Origin: Candidatus Methylomirabilota bacterium
GTDB taxonomy: Bacteria; Methylomirabilota; Methylomirabilia; Methylomirabilales; Methylomirabilaceae
Length of the DNA: 64,000 nucleotides
Direction: 5' to 3'
Assembly: GCA_003104975.1 (NCBI GenBank)
Contig: PQAM01000010.1
Coordinates: 1 to 64,000, forward strand
Position numbers and translations under genes: made by a program. The notes below the pieces were generated by a model, which saw only the letters and a program-made list of their open reading frames with translations, searched no databases and was not told the DNA's origin. Below, piece after piece: positions 31,781 to 40,016 of this stretch (position 1 is its first letter; each line of letters opens with the position of its first letter).

Positions 31781-32887
31781 ATGGTCTTGAAGAACGATGA
31801 CGGGATACATGCTCGACGGGATGGAGACGGTCCCAAGATCTCCGTCGTATTCTTTTATGGTTTCCTGCTCCTACTCCTTTATCTGACCTACTTGATCGTC
31901 GTGCCTTTCGCATCTCCGATTTTGTGGGCCACCGTTCTGGTCATCATCTTTCAGCCGGTCTATCGTAATCTCCTGGGGCGGGTCGGCGGCAAGCCCGGAC
32001 TGACGGCGCTGTTACTGACAGTCATGGTGATTGCGGCTGTGATGATCCCGGCTGTACTGTGCGGATGGGTACTGACCCAGGAAGCCGTCAGTGTCTATCA
32101 GACGGTAGAACGGATCTACCAGCAGGAGGGGCTGGCGGGAATTGCGTCCCATCCGGCGGTCACCGCCGCCAGGGCGGTATGGGATCGCGTCAACTCGCCT
32201 TTCAAAAGTCTCGGTCTCGACTTGAACGCACTGCTGCTTGGCGGTTTGAGTGCGTTCAGTGGCTTTATCGTCGATCACCTGAAAGGGATCGCCGTCAATA
32301 TCTTAAGCTTCACCATCAATTTCGCTCTGACCGTGTTTACTCTGTTCTTTCTGCTTCGGGACGGCGAGGCAATCGTTCGCAACCTCCAGGGACTGTTACC
32401 GTTGGAGCGCAAGCATGCGGAGGCGCTGTTTTCACGCCTCTACGATGCGGTATCGGCCGTCGTGCGCGGAACCATCCTCACTGCGCTGGCGCAAGGCATC
32501 CTTGGGGGCATCGGGTACTGGGTGGTGGGGGTCCCGTACCCGGTTTTTCTGGGACTGGCGACCGCCCTATTCTCGTTGCTCCCGATTGGCGGTTCGGGGT
32601 TGATCTGGGTCCCAGCTGTGCTCTATCTGTTCCTGGAGGAGGGCTGGATTCGCGGTCTGCTGTTGCTCGGCTGGTCGGTGGCCATCGTCAGTACCGTCGA
32701 TAATCTGTTGAAGCCCGCCCTTATCTCCGGCGAGACGAATCTGTCGACGCTTGTATTGTTTTTTGGTATGCTTGGCGGTCTTCAGGTATTCGGTATTCTC
32801 GGATTCATCCTTGGACCGGCCCTGCTCGTGACGCTTTCGATCTTTCTCGAAATCTACAAAGAGCTGTCACCGCCTCCGGCCGATTGA
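31781..32887 (+). CDS. AI-2E family transporter (PerM/YhhT-like)
   Basis: This 368-aa integral membrane protein has about eight helices in the pattern of UPF0118/AI-2E permeases: two N-terminal pairs, a soluble amphipathic segment (residues ~100-165), and the conserved GILGGIGYWVVGVPYPVFLGLATALFSLLPIGGSGLIW. A Na/H antiporter role is known for some homologues, and autoinducer-2 export was proposed for others; the sequence does not decide. Start at 31781 has GCGGAGAG upstream. Confidence 0.88.
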   Translation: MVLKNDDGIHARRDGDGPKISVVFFYGFLLLLLYLTYLIVVPFASPILWATVLVIIFQPVYRNLLGRVGGKPGLTALLLTVMVIAAVMIPAVLCGWVLTQEAVSVYQTVERIYQQEGLAGIASHPAVTAARAVWDRVNSPFKSLGLDLNALLLGGLSAFSGFIVDHLKGIAVNILSFTINFALTVFTLFFLLRDGEAIVRNLQGLLPLERKHAEALFSRLYDAVSAVVRGTILTALAQGILGGIGYWVVGVPYPVFLGLATALFSLLPIGGSGLIWVPAVLYLFLEEGWIRGLLLLGWSVAIVSTVDNLLKPALISGETNLSTLVLFFGMLGGLQVFGILGFILGPALLVTLSIFLEIYKELSPPPAD

Positions 32888-32935
32888 CTCAGCAGCAGTG
32901 GCGCAATGCCTGGTACACGGACCTTTCCGAGAGAT

Positions 32936-33217
32936 TTAGAATTCCGATTGGTCGCGACGCACCGCACGGGCCGCCTGGCGGCGAAGCCTGCGCGCGGCCT
33001 CTCGGACCTTTCGACGCCGCTTCTCTCCCGGCTTTTCGTAATGCGCCCGTCGTTTCAGTTCTTTCAGGATGCCATCGCGCAAAACAAGCTTTTTGAAGAG
33101 CCGGATGGCCGACTCGACCCCGCGGCCGTCTACTTTGACCTCAAGGGGGCGATGCCGGGCCCCTTTATCGGGCCTCGAACCCCCGCCTGTGTCCTCAGTT
33201 CCATCGTCAAGAGCCAT
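32936..33217 (-). CDS. rpsU: Ribosomal protein bS21
   Basis: bS21 is a small-subunit protein near the anti-Shine-Dalgarno region. The core is unmistakable: LEVKVDGRGVESAIRLFKKL followed by LRDGILKELKRRAHYEKPGEKRRRKVREAARRLRR. At 93 aa it is longer than the usual ~60-70: a ~24-residue polar N-terminal extension precedes the core. The ATG at 33217 has AGAGGG just upstream, so the extension is likely real. The gene faces the AI-2E gene and is preceded by a leader with its own terminator. Confidence 0.93.
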   Translation of the reverse strand: MALDDGTEDTGGGSRPDKGARHRPLEVKVDGRGVESAIRLFKKLVLRDGILKELKRRAHYEKPGEKRRRKVREAARRLRRQAARAVRRDQSEF

Positions 33218-33273
33218 TATCCCTCTTCATCACAGCGCTATATTCCGCTGATATGATCAGGGTCTTAGAAACG

Positions 33274-33302
33274 GAAAAACCGCGAGCCCCTGGTCCTCGC
33301 GG
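33274..33302 (-). terminator. Leader terminator/attenuator upstream of rpsU
   Basis: On the minus strand CCGCGAG-(9 nt)-CTCGCGG-TTTTT forms a 7-bp GC stem with a T run. It lies between a strong promoter (33350-33378) and the rpsU start (33217). Transcripts should therefore stop here unless readthrough occurs, or a ~70-nt RNA is released. Confidence 0.78.
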
Positions 33303-33349
33303 TACTGTAAGTAAAACGTCAACGAAGCCCTCAGACCACTAAACAACTT

Positions 33350-33378
33350 ATTATGGATATCCACGATACTATTGTCAA
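33350..33378 (-). promoter_or_regulatory. Sigma70-type promoter for the rpsU leader
   Basis: On the minus strand TTGACA (33373-33378) is followed by exactly 17 bp and CATAAT (33350-33355). The start of transcription would be near 33343, giving a 126-nt leader before rpsU. The region around is AT-rich compared with its surroundings. Confidence 0.75.
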
Positions 33379-33522
33379 GGATAATCGGCCCGAGGACAAT
33401 CGTCTACGGTGGAGTCGCCAACCTTAATGAGTCCTTGCGCCCACTACGATCCCGATGTATAAAAGGGGTCGACGTAATACGGACGATTGACGAAATTGCC
33501 GATGTTGGAGAACGGACAGCGT

Positions 33523-34362
33523 ATGAATACACGCCTGATCCGAATCGGGCACAGCCCCGATCCGGACGATGCATTTATGTTTTACGCCTTGGCCAAGGAG
33601 CGACTCCAGACGGGTCGATTTCGCTTTCAGCACATCCTCGAAGCCATCGACACACTGAACGGTTGGGCGATTGAGGGTAAACTGGAGGTCACGGCGCTCT
33701 CAGTCCACGCCTACACCTATGTGGCCGACCGCTACATTCTGTTGCCCCATGGCGCCAGTATTGGACGGAACTACGGGCCGATCGTTGTGGCAAAGCGCCG
33801 GTTCGATCCGGCCGATCTTCGCGGTAAGCGTATTGCCATCCCCGGTAAATTTACGACGGCATTTCTCGTGCTGCGGCTTTATCTGGATGAGTTCCAGGCC
33901 GTTGAGGTCCCATTTGATCAGGTATTCGACGCCATTGACAGCGACAAGGCGGATGCTGCGCTTGTCATCCACGAGGGGCAACTGACCTTCGAGACTCACG
34001 GCCTGACTAAGCTGGTTGACCTCGGAGGCTGGTGGCACGACCGGACCGGTCTCCCGCTGCCGCTGGGCGCCAACGCCATCCGGAAGGATCTTGGCGAACC
34101 ATGTTGTCTGGAGGTGTCCGGCTATCTTCGGGCCAGTATCGACTACGGCTTGGCCCACCGACAGGAGGCCTTGCAATACGCCATGCAGTTCGGACGCGGT
34201 CTGGACGCGAGACTGGCCGACCGATTCGTCGGCATGTATGTCAATGAGGACACCCGCGCCTGGAATGAGGAATGCCGACGCGGCCTCGAACATCTCTTGA
34301 ATCTGGCATGGGAGCAGGGGGTGATTGCCAGGCGAATCCACCCCGAGTTCCTGCCGGATTAG
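33523..34362 (+). CDS. mqnD: 1,4-dihydroxy-6-naphthoate synthase (futalosine menaquinone pathway)
   Basis: MqnD turns cyclic de-hypoxanthine futalosine into dihydroxynaphthoate. The 279-aa periplasmic-binding-protein-like fold opens with RIGHSPDPDDAFMFYALA, the MqnD signature, followed by VTALSVHAYTYVADRYILLP, GPIVVAKRRF and DAALVIHEGQLTFE. The start at 33523 is just before this signature; a frame opening 36 bases earlier is possible. Other pathway genes are not in the window. The organism probably uses menaquinone made by futalosine. Confidence 0.9.
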   Translation: MNTRLIRIGHSPDPDDAFMFYALAKERLQTGRFRFQHILEAIDTLNGWAIEGKLEVTALSVHAYTYVADRYILLPHGASIGRNYGPIVVAKRRFDPADLRGKRIAIPGKFTTAFLVLRLYLDEFQAVEVPFDQVFDAIDSDKADAALVIHEGQLTFETHGLTKLVDLGGWWHDRTGLPLPLGANAIRKDLGEPCCLEVSGYLRASIDYGLAHRQEALQYAMQFGRGLDARLADRFVGMYVNEDTRAWNEECRRGLEHLLNLAWEQGVIARRIHPEFLPD

Positions 34363-34764
34363 ACGTTACGACACCCCCTCTCGTCGTTTTTCAATCAATC
34401 CGATCGACCCGCACTAACTTCCGATAGCTGTCGACAACTCTTTCCGTTCTTCCCACATCACATTCCACGCTGGAATCATCAAATCGATGGGTACGATCTA
34501 TCACATTAGATCTAGCACTATTTTTGCATATGATAACATTGCTATATAAATATTATAGGGTGAAATAATGGCGCATTCTATCCACATCAATAGACCATTT
34601 ACATTATGTTGGCATCTCCGCGTGGTCACATTACGACATCTCGCAACCAAAAACGTCACTCACTCGATCAACGCTGGACCATTCCGTTCCGCATTCGGAC
34701 AAATCTCGGCCAGCCATCCCCACCCTCCGCTCGGAGGGTGGGCTACACAGAAGGAGGATGCACC
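34363..34764. other. 402-bp intergenic region with AT-rich core and a leader hairpin
   Basis: No convincing gene lies here. The stretch 34490-34570 is much more AT-rich than the genome and probably holds the promoter of the rSAM-hydrolase gene. At 34719-34742 an 11-bp GC-rich stem (CCCACCCTCCG, loop CT, CGGAGGGTGGG) ends about ten bases before the AAGGAGG of that gene. It could act as an RNA stabiliser or a translational control element. Confidence 0.5.
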
Positions 34765-37269
34765 ATGAGCAGCGCAAACGGTCATATCGCGCACGATGAT
34801 CGAGTCACAGAGATACGAATCTACATTGAAAAGCAGCGAAAGAGACGACAGAGCAACAGGGTTCTGCACGCCCATCCCTCCCCGCTCTTTTGGCTGGAGC
34901 GGGATGTGCCGATAAAGGAGGTCATGGTCGAGCGAAGGTTGGCCAATGCGGCTATACCGAAGCGGCTCAACCTGTATATCGGTACGCCCTACTGCCTGCC
35001 TACGAACCCCGAGCGGTGCGGTTACTGCCTGTTTCCCAGCGAGGTGTATCAGGGGCAGGAGCAACTGGAGCGCTATTTGAAGTATCTCGAGTGGGAGGGA
35101 CGACGATACCAGCATTTCTTCGAAGACGAGCAACCCGCTACCATCTACTTTGGAGGCGGGACCTCGAACCTCTACAGGCCGGACGACTACTATAGACTGA
35201 TGGAGATTGTGCGGGCCGTGTTTCCCGCGATGGCTCCGGACATCGAGGTGACGCTGGAGGGGATTCCCCAACTGTTCACCAGAGAGAAGCTGGCCGCTAT
35301 GAAGGCCGCGGGAATCAACCGGATCAGCATGGGCGTCCAGCAACTCGACGACGAGATGATCAAGCTGAGCGGACGGAAGCAGAAGGCGAAGCACGCCTTC
35401 CAGACACTTGAGTGGTGTGAGGAATTGGGGCTCCGGAGCAGCGTCGATCTGATCTTCGGGTGGCCGAGACAGACCATGGCGTTGATGCTGAAGGATCTCG
35501 ACGCGATCGTGCGGTCCGGGGTGCAACACATTACACACTACGAACTGAATGTGGCCGGCCGGACCGATTTTGCGCGCCATCGACGGGACGAACTCCCGTC
35601 TACCGAACAGAACCTTGAGTTCTATCACGCATCCAAGCAGTTCCTTGAGAGCCATGGTTACCGACAGGTGACCGCCTACGACTGGGAGAAGTCGACTGAC
35701 GACCAGCCCGGCGACCTTCGGTTTGAAGAACATATGCGTCAATTCTTCGCCTATGACGACACGCACGGGCTCATCGGGTACGACATGTGGGGCTGGGGGT
35801 TTGCCGGCGTCTCATACTTTCTTGGGACCCCCGAGATGCCGGGTTGGACCTATATGAATTCTCTGAAGGTGGGAGACTACTTTGGGAAACTCGACGAGAG
35901 TCGATTTCCGGTTGAGCGAGGGTTTCGTTATACCAACAAGGATCTCCGGCTTGCCTGGCTGTTTCAGTCGCTTCAGGGGATGAGCGCGGACCTGCGCCTG
36001 TACAAAAAAATTTTTGGTCTGAATTTGCTTGAAGAGTATGCCGATATCTGGCAGGTGCTCGCCGAGAAACAATGGGTTGAGATCGATGACGAGAAGGTCA
36101 CGCTGGTAAGCGATGGGGTATTCTACACTCCGTTGATCCAGGGTCTCCTGGCGCACGAGCGGACAGAGGAGATGCGAAAGGACAAAAGCCAGACGCCCAC
36201 CGTTCAGGAAGAGGCGTTGTCGTCGGCTCAGTCGCAACCTGCAACTCCAGCCGCCAAGTCCGAACGGCTGACCGCAACACCTATTTCCAGCACGGAACTG
36301 CAGCGTATGTCCGAACGCCTCGATACGGATGATCGGTTTATGACACTGCGGCGACGCGAATCGGTTGAACAGTTATGGTATCGGGAGCTGACCAGCGACC
36401 GCGTCGAACTCTCGCTGTTGAGGATATACGGCGAGGTCTGGCACGAAACCCCTGTCCTGCTTACCCACGGGACCTTTTCAAACGCCCAGACCTGCACCAA
36501 ACTGGCCACCTATCTTGCCGAAAGTGGCTTTGACTGCTGGATTCTGGAACTCAGGGGTCACGGTCGGAGCGAGATCGGACCGGCTCGCCCGAACTTCGAG
36601 CGATTCAGCGAGTTTGACGTCCCGGCGGCGCTCCGTGCCGTACGAGAGCGAACGCAGGACAAGCCGCTGTTCTGGGTCGGACACAGCGGGGGCGGCCTTG
36701 TCCCGCTGATGTACCTGGCGCGACACCCCGAAGCCTGCGTACAAATTAAGGGGATCGTGACGCTGGCCAGCCAGGCAACCGATGCGGGCGTTACCTGGTC
36801 GGGTTGGGCGAAGATCGCCCTCAGTGCGGCGGCCAATAACCTGATCGGGTATGCGCCGGGGCCGTTATTGAAACTGGGTCCGGAGAACGAATTTCGTGAT
36901 GTGATGAACCAGTGGTTTCGTTGGAATTGGAAGGGTCGATGGACCGGAACCGATGGATTCGACTATCTCGAGGGGCTCAGCAGGATAGGGGTGCCCGTGC
37001 TCTGTCTCGCGGGGGGAGGCGATCGGTTTATCGCTCCCTATCAAGGCTGTCGTCGGCTCTACAATGCGTTAGGGGGCCGGGATAAGCAGATGATGTTGTG
37101 TGCCAAGTCCGAGGGGTATGGCGAGGATTACAGTCATGCGCGGATCATCGCGAGCCGTCGGGCTCAGCAGGAGATCTGGCCCATCATCTCAGAATGGCTG
37201 GTCAAGCGGGCGAATCAGCGTAGTGCGGCAGACATCGAACGGGGTATGCATCGCGTCTGTGTCGGCTAG
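34765..37269 (+). CDS. Radical SAM (HemN-like) fused to an alpha/beta hydrolase
   Basis: This 834-aa protein joins two enzymes. Residues ~65-450 form a radical SAM domain of the HemN/HemW type: Cys77, Cys85 and Cys88 give a C-x7-C-x2-C pattern (instead of CxxxCxxC), then IYFGGGTSNLY, ISMGVQQLDDEMI and SVDLIFGWPRQT. A winged-helix-like stretch and a Pro/Ala/Ser linker (~465-520) follow. Residues ~555-830 are an alpha/beta hydrolase: LLTHGTFSNAQTC, LRGHGRSEIGP, nucleophile GHSGGG (Ser near 641), Asp in AGGGDRFIAP and a late His (DYSHARI). Start 34765 follows AAGGAGG. The substrates are unknown. Confidence 0.85.
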   Translation: MSSANGHIAHDDRVTEIRIYIEKQRKRRQSNRVLHAHPSPLFWLERDVPIKEVMVERRLANAAIPKRLNLYIGTPYCLPTNPERCGYCLFPSEVYQGQEQLERYLKYLEWEGRRYQHFFEDEQPATIYFGGGTSNLYRPDDYYRLMEIVRAVFPAMAPDIEVTLEGIPQLFTREKLAAMKAAGINRISMGVQQLDDEMIKLSGRKQKAKHAFQTLEWCEELGLRSSVDLIFGWPRQTMALMLKDLDAIVRSGVQHITHYELNVAGRTDFARHRRDELPSTEQNLEFYHASKQFLESHGYRQVTAYDWEKSTDDQPGDLRFEEHMRQFFAYDDTHGLIGYDMWGWGFAGVSYFLGTPEMPGWTYMNSLKVGDYFGKLDESRFPVERGFRYTNKDLRLAWLFQSLQGMSADLRLYKKIFGLNLLEEYADIWQVLAEKQWVEIDDEKVTLVSDGVFYTPLIQGLLAHERTEEMRKDKSQTPTVQEEALSSAQSQPATPAAKSERLTATPISSTELQRMSERLDTDDRFMTLRRRESVEQLWYRELTSDRVELSLLRIYGEVWHETPVLLTHGTFSNAQTCTKLATYLAESGFDCWILELRGHGRSEIGPARPNFERFSEFDVPAALRAVRERTQDKPLFWVGHSGGGLVPLMYLARHPEACVQIKGIVTLASQATDAGVTWSGWAKIALSAAANNLIGYAPGPLLKLGPENEFRDVMNQWFRWNWKGRWTGTDGFDYLEGLSRIGVPVLCLAGGGDRFIAPYQGCRRLYNALGGRDKQMMLCAKSEGYGEDYSHARIIASRRAQQEIWPIISEWLVKRANQRSAADIERGMHRVCVG

Positions 37270-39821
37270 ATCTTGTCGCGGAGGTCCAACCCCTCCGCGA
37301 CAAGCGCCATGACCTCGGCCACCTGGAACGGCTTGTTTAAGACCAGATCGACGCCGGCCTCTTTCAGCTTCGTCCGATCAAGCGTCAGCGCCCATCCGGT
37401 AATAAGGGCGACGGGGGTGCGGGGGGCCGTCCGTTTGATCGCCGACGCCACCTCCCAACCTGTACACTCCGGCATGCCCAGATCGGTCAGGACAAGATCG
37501 AAGCTGGCCTGTTGGAATAGACGAAGCCCCTCCCGGCCGCCACCGGCTTGAACGACGGTATGACCAACCGTACGGAGGAGTTCGGAGAGCAGTTCACGGA
37601 CCATCTCATCATCATCGATGACCAGGATATGTCCCGGTGTGGCAACCGACGCCTGTTTTGACTGGGAGGGTGCTGCCGATTCGGAGGTTATAGGCAGCCT
37701 GATCGAGACGGTGGTCCCCTGCGCGAGTTGACTCTGCACGGTGACCTCGCCGCGGTGTCCTTTGATAATCCCGTACGACACGTTCAGGCCGAGCCCGGTC
37801 CCCTTTATCCCCTTCGTCGTGAAAAAGGGGTCAAAGATTCTGCTTTTCACCTCCTCACTCATCCCGATTCCGGTATCGGATACGCTGGCACAGACCCACC
37901 CGTCGACCTCTTCAGTCTTCACGGTGAGTACGCCGCCGTTCGGCATGGCCTCCACGGCGTTGATGATCAGATTGGTGAGGACCTCGCGGAGTTCGGAGAT
38001 GTTTCCCATAATGGGAGCGATACGACCGTAGCTGGTCGCCACCTCGATCGTCTTGCCGTCAAGATTAGCCTCGTCTTTCCACTTGGCCTCGGTGATGGCC
38101 AGGACATCCTTGACCACCTGATTGAGATCGACCGGAAAGAACTCCTCCTCCGGTTGCTGCCGTGTGAAGCGCTGCAGGCGGCGGACCATGTTGGCGCCAT
38201 CGAGCGCCGCCTTCTCGATCGTCTCGAGCCCTCGTTGCGCCTCCACATCCCTGGCGACCCGACGCAGGATCTGCGCTCGCCCCAGGATGGCGCCCAGCAC
38301 ATTGTTGAAGTTGTGGGCGACCCCGGACGCCAGTTCACCCAGGCCCCGAAGCCGTTCGGTCCGAAGAAGCTGCTGTTCCAGCCGCTTCCGCTCGGTCAGA
38401 TCCCGCGCAATCCCGTGCCAGCCGGTCACCCGACCCGCGGCATCTCGAGTGGTGAGCATCCCGATCTCGAACGGAACCGAGACGGCATCCGCTCTTTTTA
38501 CCATATCGAGCTCGTAGAAGTTGAACGGGTCCGTCCCCTCGGCCGCCTTGGCAAAGATCTCCAGGACGTGGTGGCGGCTGGCTGGTGTGAGGATATCGAT
38601 GAAGTCGCGATCCGTCAGTTCATTCGGTGCGTAGCCGAGTATCGCCTCTATCCCGGGGTTGACGTAGGTAAATCGACCGTCGGCGTCCAGCGCGTAAATG
38701 ATGTCGCGGACGTGTTCGGCCAGCAATCGATATTTCTCCTCCGACGCCTTGGCCGCCTGAGCATACGTGTGAACCTCTTCAAACAGTTTGGCGTTCTCAA
38801 TGGCGACAGCCGTCTGACGGGCAATGGCATCGACCAGCCGTACCTCTTCCTGGGCGAAGTGGTGCTCCTTCGTCCACCAGATGGTGAAGAGGCCGCCGAC
38901 GACCGTATGTTTCGCCAGCATCGGGACAAACAGCGCCGATTTACAGGTAAAGGCGCGAAACACCGGGTGGTCGACCCGGCTGTCCCTGGCAGTATCGCTG
39001 GTGTAGACCGCCGCCTTTGCACTGAGCGCCTCTTCCACAAACTGAAATCCTTTGACCGGGATCGGTGTCCATTTCAGGCGATCGAGGAGCGCTGTCGGCA
39101 GGTGATACCCGGCAAACGGCAGGAGCTGTCCGCCGTCGCTGTTCAACAGATAGGCGCCGGCCGTGTCCGCCGAGAGGACGCGGGCGACCGCCCGCGCAAT
39201 ACGTCGGACAGCCTCTTGCAGGTCGAGGGTGGAATTGACGGAACGGCTCACCTCGAGCAGAGTCTGGGTCTCTTTGAGCCTGGCCCGGGTCTCGCCCATC
39301 AGAACCGCATTCTCCAAGACGGCGCTCAGTTGGCCGGCGACGGTCTGGAGGAACAGTCGTTCGACGGGTGAAAAGGGCGCCGAGCCTGCCTTAGCCAGGC
39401 TCAACACCCCGATCGGGCGGTCTTGCGCAAAGAGGGGTACGCATGCGTGACCGCCGATCGACGGCTCGAACAGGGTCAGATGCGGGCAGTGATCGATAAC
39501 CGTATACGTGGGGGGCGGGCCGTCGCCGGTCAGAAAGCGACGACAGGCACAGTCGGCGCAGGCAATAGCGGCGGGCGCCGGGATCTCCTTATCGATGTGT
39601 CTGACGATCGCCAGGTAGACCGAGTCCTGAGGCACCGCGGTGACGGATGACCAGTGTAGAGCGCCCGCCAGCCCTCGGGTCAGGCAGATCCAGCCAAGGA
39701 CCGCGCCGTCGATGGCCCGCAAGGTCTCCTCCAGCACGGTTCCAAGCAGTCGGTCCGGGGTGGAGGACCGCGCCGTCGAACTGTTCATCACAGCGGCGAG
39801 ACCTTTGAAGAGCCGTTCCAT
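37266..39821 (-). CDS. Hybrid sensor histidine kinase/response regulator (GAF-GAF-PAS-HK-REC)
   Basis: The 851-aa protein has no clear membrane segment, so it is likely a cytoplasmic sensor. Domains: GAF (~20-180, with several Cys: CADCACRRF), GAF (~190-350), PAS (~365-490), HisKA with phosphoacceptor SGVAHNFNNVLGAIL, HATPase_c with NLIINAVEAMPNGG and GTGLGLNVSYGIIKGH, and a C-terminal REC (ILVIDDDEMVRELLSELL, phospho-Asp in DLVLTDLGMP, Lys in LNKPF). There is no output domain, so a partner regulator is expected elsewhere. Its stop overlaps that of the facing rSAM gene by four bases. Confidence 0.93.
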   Translation of the reverse strand: MERLFKGLAAVMNSSTARSSTPDRLLGTVLEETLRAIDGAVLGWICLTRGLAGALHWSSVTAVPQDSVYLAIVRHIDKEIPAPAAIACADCACRRFLTGDGPPPTYTVIDHCPHLTLFEPSIGGHACVPLFAQDRPIGVLSLAKAGSAPFSPVERLFLQTVAGQLSAVLENAVLMGETRARLKETQTLLEVSRSVNSTLDLQEAVRRIARAVARVLSADTAGAYLLNSDGGQLLPFAGYHLPTALLDRLKWTPIPVKGFQFVEEALSAKAAVYTSDTARDSRVDHPVFRAFTCKSALFVPMLAKHTVVGGLFTIWWTKEHHFAQEEVRLVDAIARQTAVAIENAKLFEEVHTYAQAAKASEEKYRLLAEHVRDIIYALDADGRFTYVNPGIEAILGYAPNELTDRDFIDILTPASRHHVLEIFAKAAEGTDPFNFYELDMVKRADAVSVPFEIGMLTTRDAAGRVTGWHGIARDLTERKRLEQQLLRTERLRGLGELASGVAHNFNNVLGAILGRAQILRRVARDVEAQRGLETIEKAALDGANMVRRLQRFTRQQPEEEFFPVDLNQVVKDVLAITEAKWKDEANLDGKTIEVATSYGRIAPIMGNISELREVLTNLIINAVEAMPNGGVLTVKTEEVDGWVCASVSDTGIGMSEEVKSRIFDPFFTTKGIKGTGLGLNVSYGIIKGHRGEVTVQSQLAQGTTVSIRLPITSESAAPSQSKQASVATPGHILVIDDDEMVRELLSELLRTVGHTVVQAGGGREGLRLFQQASFDLVLTDLGMPECTGWEVASAIKRTAPRTPVALITGWALTLDRTKLKEAGVDLVLNKPFQVAEVMALVAEGLDLRDKI
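37272..37304. other. Perfect 13-bp inverted repeat at convergent gene ends
   Basis: CTTGTCGCGGAGG and CCTCCGCGACAAG face each other across a 7-base loop. It lies inside the last codons of the kinase gene, four to ten bases beyond the end of the facing rSAM-hydrolase gene. It could block transcription from both sides, although neither side has a T run. Confidence 0.75.
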
Positions 39822-40016
39822 CAGACGTTCACCGGATCAGACAAGTTGCTGCACATTAAACGTGATCAAATCATTGATGTTATGATCAGATAGCGATACT
39901 AAATAAACAGTAATACTAATCATAATATGCTATAATTAACCCGTATAGATGTAATACAGCTACTCTAGCATGAAACCGCTAGGCTTGCAATAGGTCACAA
40001 GAGTCCCCCCACTCTT

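Noticed and set aside
34568-34768. A 66-codon frame in the mqnD-rSAM gap
   Set aside because: It runs across the leader hairpin and the ribosome-binding site of the next gene, and its composition is not protein-like.
37728-39371. A 547-codon open frame on the plus strand opposite the kinase
   Set aside because: The kinase frame has complete, ordered domains. The antisense frame has no recognisable motif and is a product of high GC.
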